Assembly (NCBI GenBank): GCA_016722065.1
Contig: JADKGX010000001.1
Location: 1,550,001-1,614,000, forward strand
Source of the DNA: Planctomycetota bacterium
GTDB taxonomy: Bacteria; Planctomycetota; UBA8742; UBA2392
Reading direction: 5' to 3'
Length of the DNA: 64,000 nucleotides
Every line of letters starts with the position of its first letter. Position 1 is the first letter of the stretch. The notes under the pieces are model-generated. The model was not told the origin of the DNA. It worked only from the letters and a program-made list of their open reading frames with translations, and made no database searches. Shown here piece by piece: positions 34,576 through 43,483 of this stretch. Both the position numbers and the translations under genes were made by a program.

Positions 34576-34678
34576 GGTTGACGGTCAACGGTCGACGGCT
34601 GACGGTCACTATTCCAGGGTGTTCGGGTTCCTCGCTGTCTGGCGTGGAAGACCGTCGCCTTTCTGCGGCAACGGCATT

Positions 34679-34862
34679 GGAACCACGGATCAACACAGAT
34701 TTACACAGATCACGGCAAGGGCTTCAACCGCCAAAGCGCCAAGGACCGCCAAGAACGGCATCAGCGACACGACAACAGCGAGCAGAAGCGCCGCGCCCCG
34801 GCGTGAAACGCCGTCGCCTTTATCCGTGTCTATCTGTGTCCATCCGTGGTCGAAAGCCATTG
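34679..34862. repeat. Second copy of the ACACAGAT/CGCCAAG inverted element
   Basis: The 440-base gap 34547-34986 has no gene. It holds CCACGGATCAACACAGATTT and the CGCCAAGAACGGC module in the left arm (34679-34758) and the reverse complement (ATCCGTGTCTATCTGTGTCC) in the right arm (34811-34862), plus a GACGGTCAACGGTCGACGG run at 34580-34610. Same family as 7708-7998. Confidence 0.75.
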
Positions 34863-34960
34863 CAGCTCAACAGCAACGGCTTCGCGCAAAGGCGCAAAGA
34901 AGGGCCACGGCAAACTGGAAACGGCGGGGCAGTATCTCGGTAACTCCGTTACTCCTGTTC

Positions 34961-34990
34961 GCCTTCGCGCATTCGCTGTTTCGCGGCTAT
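34961..34990 (-). repeat. GCCGCGAA repeat, pair 1 right arm
   Basis: CTTCGCGCATTCGCTGTTTC then GCGGC is the inverted partner of 34549-34575. It runs to the stop codon of the minus-strand isomerase gene. Confidence 0.65.
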
Positions 34991-35838
34991 CCCACGTACT
35001 TCAACAGGAAATCGCGGGCACGTTTGGCTACTTCGACGGCCTTGTGCTCAAACGTGTACAACTCGACGGTGATCCAGCCGTTGTCGTAGCCCGCGTTGCG
35101 CAGCTCTCGAAAGAAAGCGTCAAAATCGATCGCGCCGTCGCCGGGCACCAGGTGAAAGTGCACGCGGTCAGCGGCGATGTCCTCAATCTGAATGTGGTGA
35201 ATGCGCTTGGCAAATCGCCGCGCGTTGGCGGCCGGGTCTTCACTGACACAGTAAAAGTGGCCCACATCAAAGTTCAGGCCCAGCCACTTGTCGGCAACGG
35301 CGTCGCCCGCAAAGCGCGCCATGAAATCGTCGTACTCGCCCGCCCGTTCAATCAGCAGGCCGGGTTCGGGCTCGATGCAAAGACGCACGCCGGCTTTGGC
35401 GGCGTCGGGCAGCACACTGCGGATTCCCTCTTCGAACCAGTCCGCGGCCTGTTGGCGGGTCACGCCGGGGTCAATCGGCCCGCCGGGTTCCGTGCTGATG
35501 GTCGGGGCGCCGAGTTGCTGCGCCATGTACAGACACTGGCGGGTGTGTTCGACGCGCAGCTTGCGGCGCGCGGGGTCTTTTTCACACCAACTGGGCCGGT
35601 GGCAACCCTCAATGCCATACAACATGAAGGCATTGCAGTTGCTGACAGCCAGCTTGCGCGCGGCCAGTTTTTCGCGCCAACGCTTGATGTCGGCTGGCTT
35701 GACCTGCGGCGGAAACGCATGGGGCGGGTCAAGCAGGATCTCAATGCCCTGGTAACCAGCATCGGCGACAAGGTCGATGGCCTCGTCCAGCGAGTACCGC
35801 TTCATGGCGTTGGATGCGAATGCGAGGCGGAACGTCAT
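34987..35838 (-). CDS. Sugar phosphate isomerase/epimerase (TIM barrel)
   Basis: 283-residue xylose-isomerase-like TIM-barrel protein. Strand-end acids that would bind a divalent metal are visible in GVRLCIEPEPG, LNFDVGHFYCV, IHHIQIEDIAADRVHFHLVPGDGAIDFDAFF and GWITVELYTFEHK. Members isomerise or epimerise sugars or sugar acids. The start at 35838 (MTFRLAFASNAM) begins exactly at the first barrel strand. The substrate is unknown; neighbours include a UDP-sugar epimerase and a glycosyltransferase, which fits carbohydrate metabolism. Confidence 0.82.
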   Translation of the reverse strand: MTFRLAFASNAMKRYSLDEAIDLVADAGYQGIEILLDPPHAFPPQVKPADIKRWREKLAARKLAVSNCNAFMLYGIEGCHRPSWCEKDPARRKLRVEHTRQCLYMAQQLGAPTISTEPGGPIDPGVTRQQAADWFEEGIRSVLPDAAKAGVRLCIEPEPGLLIERAGEYDDFMARFAGDAVADKWLGLNFDVGHFYCVSEDPAANARRFAKRIHHIQIEDIAADRVHFHLVPGDGAIDFDAFFRELRNAGYDNGWITVELYTFEHKAVEVAKRARDFLLKYVG

Positions 35839-35863
35839 GGGGCAGAAGTTACGGATGGCGGCT

Positions 35864-35962
35864 TGGCCGCGAAAGCGCGAAATCGCGAACTGGCCTGACC
35901 ACCGTCCGTAGCGTAACGGTGCGCTGGTCTTGAGTTTCGCGCTTTCGCTTTTTCGCGGCCCA
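35864..35962. repeat. GCCGCGAA inverted pair 2
   Basis: GGCCGCGAAAGCGCGAAATC (35864-35893) and its inverted partner TTTCGCGCTTTCGCTTTTTC (35932-35962) occupy the 173-base gap between the divergent isomerase and epimerase genes. Confidence 0.7.
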
Positions 35963-36011
35963 CATTCTGGGCCCACTTCCCGGAACATCACAACGCGGGC
36001 AAACTGCGCCC

Positions 36012-36968
36012 ATGAACATCTTCCTCACTGGCGTTGCCGGTTTTATTGGTTCTCGGGTTACCGCTGCCTTGATGAAGCGTGGCGATGTTGTTGTTGGCTT
36101 TGATGACTTCAACGATTTCTATGACCCCGCCATCAAGCGCCGCAACGCCGCCGAAGTGAAGGTCCTCGGCGCGCGCATCATTGAGGGCGACCTGCGCAAC
36201 CATGACGCCGTGGACCGCGCCATGCCCGATGGCTGCGACGTCGTCATCAACCTGGCTGCCCGCGCGGGCGTGCGGCCCAGCCTTGAACAGCCGATGCTGT
36301 ATGTTGATACCAACGTGCGCGGCTTGACCCATGTGCTGGAATGCATGCGCGTGCGCGGGCTGACCAAACTGGTTCATGCCAGTTCCAGCAGCGTTTACGG
36401 CGGGCAGGAGAAAGTGCCGTTTTCCGAAACCGACCCGATTAACCGCCCCTGGTCGCCCTACGCCGCCACAAAGCGCGCCAACGAACTGTTCTTGCAAACA
36501 TATCACCACCTGTACGGCATCGAGTCGCACGCGTTGCGCTTTTTCACAGTCTATGGCCCCGGCCAACGGCCTGACCTGGCGATCATGAAGTTCATCCAAA
36601 TGATCGATGCAGGCAAAGAAATCCCGTTTTACGGCGACGGCAAAAGCGGGCGCGATTACACCTTTGTGGACGACATCGTGGCCGGTGTGCTTGCCAGCAT
36701 TGATCGAGTCAGCGGCTGCGAGATCATCAACCTTGGCGGCGACCAACCCGTCACGCTGACAGAAATGGTCCAGACCATCGAGACCGCACTGGGCAAGAAA
36801 GCCACGCGCAAACACCTGCCCGACCAGCCCGGCGACGTGCCGCGCACCATGGCCGACATCAGCAAAGCCAGAAAGCTGCTGGGCTACGCGCCCAAGACCC
36901 GCTTTTCCGAAGGCGTGGCCAAGCAAGTGGCCTGGTGGCGGGAATTCAGCCGCGAAAAAGCGAAGTAG
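36012..36968 (+). CDS. NAD-dependent UDP-glucuronate/UDP-sugar 4-epimerase-like protein
   Basis: 318-residue extended short-chain dehydrogenase. The NAD-binding GVAGFIGS at the N-terminus, the catalytic SSSSVYGG and YAATK (Tyr and Lys), and FFTVYGPGQRPD are intact. SPYAATKRANEL is typical of UDP-glucuronate 4-epimerases. It would invert C4 of a UDP-hexuronate for envelope glycan synthesis. The last codons (REKAK-stop) are written by the GCCGCGAAAAAGCGAA repeat, so the C-terminus may have been altered by repeat insertion. Confidence 0.87.
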   Translation: MNIFLTGVAGFIGSRVTAALMKRGDVVVGFDDFNDFYDPAIKRRNAAEVKVLGARIIEGDLRNHDAVDRAMPDGCDVVINLAARAGVRPSLEQPMLYVDTNVRGLTHVLECMRVRGLTKLVHASSSSVYGGQEKVPFSETDPINRPWSPYAATKRANELFLQTYHHLYGIESHALRFFTVYGPGQRPDLAIMKFIQMIDAGKEIPFYGDGKSGRDYTFVDDIVAGVLASIDRVSGCEIINLGGDQPVTLTEMVQTIETALGKKATRKHLPDQPGDVPRTMADISKARKLLGYAPKTRFSEGVAKQVAWWREFSREKAK

Positions 36969-37055
36969 CAAAGCAGCCACCTGGGCGGCCGGGCAAGGCC
37001 GGTACAACCATGCAACGCCGCGCCGAGTTTGCGTTTTGGCTTTTTCGCGGCGAAT
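36948..37055. repeat. GCCGCGAA inverted pair 3
   Basis: AGCCGCGAAAAAGCGAAGTA (36948-36968, overlapping the epimerase stop) and inverted GGCTTTTTCGCGGCGAA (within 37026-37055) lie between the epimerase and the next gene. Confidence 0.7.
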
Positions 37056-37081
37056 CGCCTTGCCCTTGGCACAATCCAGAC

Positions 37082-38350
37082 ATGCGTACAGTTTCCGCGG
37101 CGATGTTGCTGGCCCTGCTGCTTGGCGGCGTTGCCTACGCCCCGGCACAGGCGCAGAACGATTCCGGCTTGGTGAACTATGAATCGCAGCACTACCGCCT
37201 GGGCACGGACACGCCGGCCGAAACGGCGCGTGAATACCTGAAGGTGCTGGAGGCGGCCTGGCCGCAATATGAGGCGTTTCTGGGCAAGTCCCCGGCCCTG
37301 AAAAACGACGAGCGCCTGAACATCTACTTTCTTGAAACCCAGGACGGCTGGCTGTCCAAGCTGAAGGCCGATCACGTCGAGATTCCGGTTGGTGCCGGGG
37401 GCTACTACTGGCCCGGCAACCGCAACGTGTACCTGTGGCGCCAGCCCACGCTGTACACCTCGCGCCAGTTGTTGATCCATGAAGCCATGCACCAGTTTCA
37501 CTACATTGCCTGCTGCAACAATGTGGGGCCCAAAGACGTGTGGTACATCGAGGGCGTGGTCGAGTACCTTTCGCGGCACTTCTGGGACGGCCAGACGCTT
37601 ACCCTTGGCGTGGTTCCGATGTGTTCCCTGGAAGACTACCCCAGGTTGGCACTGGACCTGTTTGAGCGCGACGATTTCGACCTGGCAGCCATGATTGACG
37701 GCCAGCGCGCCTGCACGCGGCCCGAACAATGGGCGCTGGTGCGGTACCTGTGCCTGGCAGAAGAGGGCAAGCTGAAGCCGGCCTGGCAAAATCTGGCCGC
37801 GCGACTGAATGCCGGCGAAACGGGCAAAGCGGCGTTTCGGCAAGCGCTGGGCGAGCCCGCCAAGCTGCAACCCAAGATCAAAGAATGGCTCAAGACCCAA
37901 CAAGAGCCCATGGTGCCGGTGTGGAACGAATGGTGGGGGCTGGCCCCGGGCGCGGTGGCGGGCACAGCCAAGGTCACCAGCGGCTGCCGCGCACGCCAGG
38001 ACGCCAGCAGCTTCAGCGCGACTTTGCACCTGCCCGCGCAAGGACCCTGGAAGGGCGGGCTGCTGATCGGCTTTGAAGACAGCGCAACCTATGCCGTAGC
38101 TTTGTTTGACAATGCCGGTGGCATCAGCGTGAACCTGCGCAAAGACGAAAAATGGCAGGTGCTGCGGCGCGGCAAGACTGCGCCCGCCAAAACCGAGGGC
38201 CAGTTGCAGCTAAGGGCCGAACGCACGCCCGCGGGGATCCGGCTGGTGCAGGATGAAGTCGAAGTCGGGGTGTTTGACCTGCCGGGCAAAAAGATGGGCC
38301 TGTGCCTGGAAAACTGCACGCTGACGTTCACGGACATTGTGTGGAAGTGA
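37082..38350 (+). CDS. Secreted gluzincin-type metalloprotease-like protein
   Basis: 422 residues with a signal peptide (1-24, ...APAQAQ), a protease-like domain with H133EAMH137 and the third ligand E157 in WYIEGVVEYLS, and a C-terminal beta-sandwich (~300-422) like LamG/DUF1080-type domains. The HExxH plus distant Glu arrangement is that of gluzincins; the fold resembles planctomycete DUF1570/peptidase-MA-like proteins. It is likely zinc-dependent and periplasmic or surface-exposed; substrate unknown. The start at 37082 is fixed by the signal peptide. Confidence 0.75.
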   Translation: MRTVSAAMLLALLLGGVAYAPAQAQNDSGLVNYESQHYRLGTDTPAETAREYLKVLEAAWPQYEAFLGKSPALKNDERLNIYFLETQDGWLSKLKADHVEIPVGAGGYYWPGNRNVYLWRQPTLYTSRQLLIHEAMHQFHYIACCNNVGPKDVWYIEGVVEYLSRHFWDGQTLTLGVVPMCSLEDYPRLALDLFERDDFDLAAMIDGQRACTRPEQWALVRYLCLAEEGKLKPAWQNLAARLNAGETGKAAFRQALGEPAKLQPKIKEWLKTQQEPMVPVWNEWWGLAPGAVAGTAKVTSGCRARQDASSFSATLHLPAQGPWKGGLLIGFEDSATYAVALFDNAGGISVNLRKDEKWQVLRRGKTAPAKTEGQLQLRAERTPAGIRLVQDEVEVGVFDLPGKKMGLCLENCTLTFTDIVWK

Positions 38351-38472
38351 TTTGCCGCGAACCAGCGAACGAGCGAAGAAACAACCCTGAGCATTGATTC
38401 GTGAGTCACAGAGGCGCATCGATTTGCCACAGCAGTCATGAGTAAGTTGATTACGCTTTTTCGCGGCGAGCC
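38351..38472. repeat. GCCGCGAA inverted pair 4
   Basis: TTTGCCGCGAACCAGCGAAC (from 38351, straight after the stop codon) and inverted TTACGCTTTTTCGCGGCGAG (38450-38472) bracket the gap before the glycosyltransferase gene. The right arm ends at its start codon. Confidence 0.7.
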
Positions 38473-38473
38473 C

Positions 38474-40345
38474 ATGAAACTGATTGTTGAAATCTCGCAG
38501 GGGCTGGGAAACTGCGTGCAGGGCACGCCGCTTTGCCATGCCCTGTGGCTGATGGGCCATGATGTTGACCTTTACATCAACTCGCCGCTGGCCGAGAAAC
38601 TGAAGTCCTTGTGGCAGGGCTGGCAGGTGCTGGACCACATCTTTACGCACCACGACCAGTTTCGCGCCGCCGATTATGACTTTGGCGTTTCCGCCTATGG
38701 CCGTCGTCAACTGGTGCGCATGTTTGCGCCGGGCCAATGCCTCAAGGCCGAAAAGCGCCACGTCAAACGCCAATCAGAAACCGAAGCCAATGTCGAGCTG
38801 GCCCGCTGGCTGGGCTACGCCGGGCCCACGCCCGCGGCGTACACGGGCCACGCAGCCGGCGACTATGGCTGCAACGCACGCAGCGTGGTGGTGCACGCCG
38901 GCTGCGACCCCGCCAATGCCGCCAAGCGCTGGCCACACTGGCGCGAAGTCTGTGCGCGCCTGCGCGCCCAGGGCCGGCACGTGGTGGTGGTGGGCACAGC
39001 AGCAGATCGCCACCCCGACCACTGGGAAGACGAATGCGATGCGCGCTTTGGGCTGACACTGCCGGAGCTTGCGGCGGTGCTGAAGCACGCCGGCCACTAC
39101 CTGGGCAATGATTCGGGCGTGGGCCACATGGCTTGCGCGGCGGGGCTGCCCGGGCTGATGCTGTTTGGGCCCAGCGACCCGGTCAAGAACGCGCCAAACT
39201 CGGCCGTCATGCGCAGCCTGGTCGCGCCGACGCTGCCGGGCCAGCAACGCGACGCAAAGGCGGCGCAGCCGGTGGACATTGCGGCACTGGGCCTTGAAGC
39301 CGTGTGGGCCGCCGTGCAAGCACTGCTGGCACAGCCGGCACGCGACCCGGCGCGGGCGCTGCCGCCGCGCTTGAACGACGGCGTGGACCTGCGCTGGCAG
39401 CATTACGTGGCCAGCACCTTCGCCCAGCCGGAAGCGCAAGAGGTGCACGAGATCAGCCGCGTGCCGGCGGCATTTCAGCCACGCGTCAGTGTGGTGATTC
39501 CCACCTTCAATCGCGCCGCCAACGCCATGCGCGCTGTGCAGTCGGCGCTTGCACAGACCGAGCCAGCCGTCGAAGTCCTGCTGGTCGATGACGGCAGCAC
39601 CGACGCCACCCAGGCCGCCTTTGCCGACCCGCCGCCACGGGTGCGCTACCTTCGCAAGCCTAACGGCGGCGCCAGCTCGGCGCGCAATGTCGGGCTGCGC
39701 CGGGCCCACGGGCAGTATGTGGCGCTGCTGGATTCTGATGACGAATGGGCGCCTGACAAGCTGGCCCGGCAACTGGCGGCCATGGGCAAGGATTATGTGG
39801 CGGCGGCCTGCCGGCACGTGCACATCAACGCCGACGGTACGCGCCAGGAAAAACCCGAACGGCTGCCCGGACACGACCAGCACCTGTTTCGCGACCTGTA
39901 CGGCAACCTGTCACTCAAGACCTCGTCACTGCTGTTCCGGCGCCACCTGATTGAGAAAACCGGGCTGTTCCATGAGCGCTTCCCGATCAGCAATGACTGG
40001 GATTTTTTCCTGCGCCTGGCCCGGGTAGTGAACAACAGCGGGCTGGTTGTGCTGCCACAGGCGCTGGTCACGGTGCACCGCAGCGACAACAGCATCAGCA
40101 AAACCGGGCGCGCCAATGCGCTGGAGGAAGCGTTCTCGCGCATCTGCATGGTCAATGCGCTGCTGCACTGTGACGACCCGCAGGCGCTGGCGCGGCACAC
40201 CAAGCGCGCCGGCCGCAAACACCTGGAACTGTCACGGGCCTGCCGCAAGCAGGGCGACAAAGAAGCCGCCGCCGAACACGCCCGCGAAGCCATACGCGCG
40301 GGCCTGCACGGGGCGGGCATCTGGCGCTGGATCCAGTCCCTTTAG
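38474..40345 (+). CDS. Bifunctional GT9-GT2 glycosyltransferase
   Basis: 623 residues in two modules. Residues 1-~300 match the ADP-heptose:LPS heptosyltransferase fold (GT9, GT-B): VVHAGCDPANAAKRWP, AAVLKHAGHYLGNDSGVGHMACAAGLPGLMLFGPSDP. Residues ~335-590 form a GT2 domain (VSVVIPTFNRAANAMRAVQSAL, LLVDDGSTD, NGGASSARNVGL, LLDSDDEWAP, SNDWDFFLRLA). Such a fusion would add two sugars in succession to an envelope glycolipid. The start at 38474 is preferred because the ATG at 38438 would translate the intergenic repeat. Convergent with the next gene, only 5 bases apart. Confidence 0.82.
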   Translation: MKLIVEISQGLGNCVQGTPLCHALWLMGHDVDLYINSPLAEKLKSLWQGWQVLDHIFTHHDQFRAADYDFGVSAYGRRQLVRMFAPGQCLKAEKRHVKRQSETEANVELARWLGYAGPTPAAYTGHAAGDYGCNARSVVVHAGCDPANAAKRWPHWREVCARLRAQGRHVVVVGTAADRHPDHWEDECDARFGLTLPELAAVLKHAGHYLGNDSGVGHMACAAGLPGLMLFGPSDPVKNAPNSAVMRSLVAPTLPGQQRDAKAAQPVDIAALGLEAVWAAVQALLAQPARDPARALPPRLNDGVDLRWQHYVASTFAQPEAQEVHEISRVPAAFQPRVSVVIPTFNRAANAMRAVQSALAQTEPAVEVLLVDDGSTDATQAAFADPPPRVRYLRKPNGGASSARNVGLRRAHGQYVALLDSDDEWAPDKLARQLAAMGKDYVAAACRHVHINADGTRQEKPERLPGHDQHLFRDLYGNLSLKTSSLLFRRHLIEKTGLFHERFPISNDWDFFLRLARVVNNSGLVVLPQALVTVHRSDNSISKTGRANALEEAFSRICMVNALLHCDDPQALARHTKRAGRKHLELSRACRKQGDKEAAAEHAREAIRAGLHGAGIWRWIQSL

Positions 40346-40350
40346 CCGGT

Positions 40351-43300
40351 TTAGAACCCGTCTTCCTTTTCGTCTTCGCCGTTCAGTTCACGCTCAATCG
40401 TCTTGATGCGCGGGTTGTCGGGCGTGAGTTTGCGGGCTTCCTCAAGTGCGGCCTTGCACTTTTCGTTCTGTTCGGCCTGCATCCAGGTGGAGGCAATGTC
40501 CAGCCAGGAGTTGGCCTGTGCGGTCTTGATTTCCTCGGGCGTGCCCGCGGCCAGGCGGCGCACGAACTCAAAGTGCTTCACGGCTTCGTCGTACTGCTTC
40601 AGCTTGCGCAGCGCAAAGGCGCGAAAGGCGTGGGTGCGGGCATCCAGCGGCGCCACATACAGGGCCTGCAGGGCCATGTCGGCCATCTTGGTCCAGTTGC
40701 GCGTCTGCTGGTACACGTTCTCGATCAGCCACAGGCGCACATCCAGGTTGTTTTCGTCTACGCGCATCCAGGCCTCGGCGGCCTCGATTGCCTTGTCGCG
40801 TTGTTCCATGCCCAGATAAATCTGGTACTTGGCGGCGTAGGGCTGGGCGGTTTCCGGAAAGGCGCGCTGGGCTTCGTCCAGCCAGTGCATCATCTGTTCG
40901 GCATTCTGTTCGCTGCGCGCGATGCCGGCCATCATCAGGTAGGTGTTGTAGTCTTCCAGCCCGCGGTTGAGGGCAACGTCGATGTACTGGCGCGCCTGGC
41001 GGGCGCGTTCGGCGGCACTCAGGTTCTCGTCGCCGCGAACCAGCATGGCTTTGGTGTAGTTCCACAAGGCGCCTTCGTTGCCGGTGGCGTCTTGCGCACC
41101 CTTCTTTTGTGCCATGCCCAGAAACAGTTCAGCATCAACGCGTGAGCCCGTCTGCATGTAGCCCAATGCCAGTTCGACCAGGTTCTCGCGCGTGGCCTTG
41201 CCGTCTTCGTAGTCAAAGAAGAGTTGTTCGATGCGGTCAGGGCTGACGCGCTTGACCATGCGCAGGTGGGCAATGCGTTCATTGGCCACGTAATCGCGGA
41301 ACTGCTTGTCAAACACCTCGGGTTCAATGCCCAGACAGTCACGGAAGACCTGCTCAGGCGTGCGCTTGGCGCCGAACTGTTCCAGCATCTTGCGCACGGC
41401 GCCCATGCCGCCGAGTTTCTTGTCAATGAATTCCAGCATCACGTTGCCCAGGTAATAGGCAAACAGGATCTTGCTGCCATCGCGGAACCATTCATTGAAC
41501 TTCTTGACGGGCGGAATGTCGTCCATGTGGAAGCGCATGAACAGCTCGTCTTCCATGTGGCGTTCCCACTCCGGGCGCGTGGTCTTTTCCTCGTAGACGC
41601 TCAGACCTTCCGCCAGCCAGCGCGGTACCTGGCCGTTGCTGATTTGAATCTGCCACACGTGGTCCAGTTCATGGCGCAGGGTGCTGGCCCAGTTGTAGCT
41701 GCCGGCCGGCCGCGCCGAGGGGCTGTCCAGCGTGACCAACTGGCCAAAACAGGCACCCAGCGCCGGCAGGCCGGTAATGCCCACGGTGCGTACCTCAAAG
41801 TCCGCGTGCACATTGAAGGATTCAATCGTCAGGGGAATGCGCGGCTTGAAGTCGTACTTCTTTTCCAGGTGCGTCCAGGCGGCCTGCAGTTGCTCGATGT
41901 ACATGTCCTTCATGACGCGGGCTTCGGACTTGTGCACCAGCAGGCGCCAGCGGCCGTCTTCGGTTTCGATGCGGTCAAAGTTCTTGTAGCTGTCCAGCAG
42001 CGTCAGCAGGTTGACGGTTTGCAGGTTGTTGCGCAGCGGGTCTTTATCCAGCGCGATTTCCAGCGACTTCTTGCCCAGCACGTCGTCGCCCTTGTTCATC
42101 GCGGCCATGCCCTGGCCCTTGTAGACCGTCCATTGCTTGGGGTTGCATTCCAGGGCCTTGGCGTACAGGGGCAGGGCCTCGAAGTAGCGAAAGCGCTCAC
42201 TCAGGCCGTCGGCGATGATCTCATAGAACCTTGCCGGTTTGGCATTGAAGGCCAGGACGGCGCGTTCGGCCTCGTTGTAGACATCGGCAAGTCCCAGGGT
42301 CTTGCCGTGAAGGCCCTTGGCGCCCAGGGCCTCGATGTTACGCGGGTTCAACTTCAGGGCTTTGTCGTAGTCGCGCTTGCCGCCGTCGTAGTCGTCGGTG
42401 CTGATCAACCGTTGGGCGCGAAAGGGCAGCGCCTGGACGTGGTCCGGGTTGATCTTCAGGCACTGTTCCAGTGCCTTCAAACCCTGCCCGCCGCGCCAGC
42501 GTGAAAAGTGCACGCAGGCAGCCCAGAAGTGCAGGTCCGCCGCAAAGGCGTTGTGCTTGAGCGTGGGCCCGATGTAGTTGACCAGCGAGCTGCTTTCGTG
42601 GTTTTGTTCCAGGTACAGCCGCGACATCCACGATGCGCTGCGCAGGTGGTATTCGTCGGCCTTGAGTGCATTGCCCCAGCAATCATTGGCTTCATGCAGC
42701 TTGTTGAGCATGAAATAGCATTCGCCGGCACTGCACCAAAGGTCGGCAATGTCGCTTTGGCGGCCCTTGGCGGTGTCGATGCGCCAGGCCGTGGTGCGGC
42801 GGGCCAGGGCGATCTCGCGGGCGCGGGAAAAGGTCTTTTCTGCTTCGTCAAATAGGCCGGTATCGTACTGGGCGCGGCCCAGCACCAGCACACCGTCAAT
42901 GTCGTCTTTGTCCAGCTTGAACAACTGGTCGGAAACCTCAATCGCGCCGGTGTAGTCGCCCAGGTCCAGGCGGGTGCGGCCCAGCAGGGCCAGGGTGGCG
43001 GCATCGGGTTTTTCGCCAGCGGCCTTGAGGACGCGTTCCAGCACCTTCAGGGAATCCTTGTACTCGCCTTCTGCAATGCCGGCCTGGGCCAGCAGGCGCG
43101 CGGCCAACTGGTTTTCGGGCTGCTCCTTGAGCACCTTTTTGAACTGTGCGCGCGCAGCCTTGTAGCGCCCGACGTCGAGTGCCAGTTCGCCTTCGGCCAG
43201 CCAGCTTTCGGGGTGTTCGGAATCGTCGGGTTCTGGCGCGTCGTCGGCGGGTTTGTCTTTGTCGTCTTTGATCTGTGGCGTCTGCGGGCGCAGGTAATCG

Positions 43301-43374
43301 GGCACCTGGTTGGCGTAAAGCGGCGCCAGCGGAATCAGCAGCGTTGGCAGCAACAGCGCGGCAAGCAGCTTCAT
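40351..43374 (-). CDS. Secreted TPR-gluzincin peptidase-MA-like protein
   Basis: 1007 residues. Signal peptide 1-20; TPR repeats from ~40 to ~430; a gluzincin domain with H568ELDH572 and third ligand E589 in RWLAEGLSVYEE; then more TPR-like helices to the C-terminus, which ends in an acidic tail (GEDEKEDGF). This plan is known in Planctomycetota and Myxococcota as TPR plus peptidase-MA-like proteins and probably acts in the periplasm. The start at 43374 has GGAG 9 bases upstream and opens the signal peptide. Second of two intact HExxH proteins in 6 kb. Confidence 0.8.
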   Translation of the reverse strand: MKLLAALLLPTLLIPLAPLYANQVPDYLRPQTPQIKDDKDKPADDAPEPDDSEHPESWLAEGELALDVGRYKAARAQFKKVLKEQPENQLAARLLAQAGIAEGEYKDSLKVLERVLKAAGEKPDAATLALLGRTRLDLGDYTGAIEVSDQLFKLDKDDIDGVLVLGRAQYDTGLFDEAEKTFSRAREIALARRTTAWRIDTAKGRQSDIADLWCSAGECYFMLNKLHEANDCWGNALKADEYHLRSASWMSRLYLEQNHESSSLVNYIGPTLKHNAFAADLHFWAACVHFSRWRGGQGLKALEQCLKINPDHVQALPFRAQRLISTDDYDGGKRDYDKALKLNPRNIEALGAKGLHGKTLGLADVYNEAERAVLAFNAKPARFYEIIADGLSERFRYFEALPLYAKALECNPKQWTVYKGQGMAAMNKGDDVLGKKSLEIALDKDPLRNNLQTVNLLTLLDSYKNFDRIETEDGRWRLLVHKSEARVMKDMYIEQLQAAWTHLEKKYDFKPRIPLTIESFNVHADFEVRTVGITGLPALGACFGQLVTLDSPSARPAGSYNWASTLRHELDHVWQIQISNGQVPRWLAEGLSVYEEKTTRPEWERHMEDELFMRFHMDDIPPVKKFNEWFRDGSKILFAYYLGNVMLEFIDKKLGGMGAVRKMLEQFGAKRTPEQVFRDCLGIEPEVFDKQFRDYVANERIAHLRMVKRVSPDRIEQLFFDYEDGKATRENLVELALGYMQTGSRVDAELFLGMAQKKGAQDATGNEGALWNYTKAMLVRGDENLSAAERARQARQYIDVALNRGLEDYNTYLMMAGIARSEQNAEQMMHWLDEAQRAFPETAQPYAAKYQIYLGMEQRDKAIEAAEAWMRVDENNLDVRLWLIENVYQQTRNWTKMADMALQALYVAPLDARTHAFRAFALRKLKQYDEAVKHFEFVRRLAAGTPEEIKTAQANSWLDIASTWMQAEQNEKCKAALEEARKLTPDNPRIKTIERELNGEDEKEDGF

Positions 43375-43483
43375 GTGCGTCTCCGTGACCAATCGCGCCC
43401 GCAAGCGGACGTCACCTCATAGTACGTAGAAGCAGGCCTGCGGGCTCACGAAATTGGGCGACTGTACGCTGCACGCATGACCC

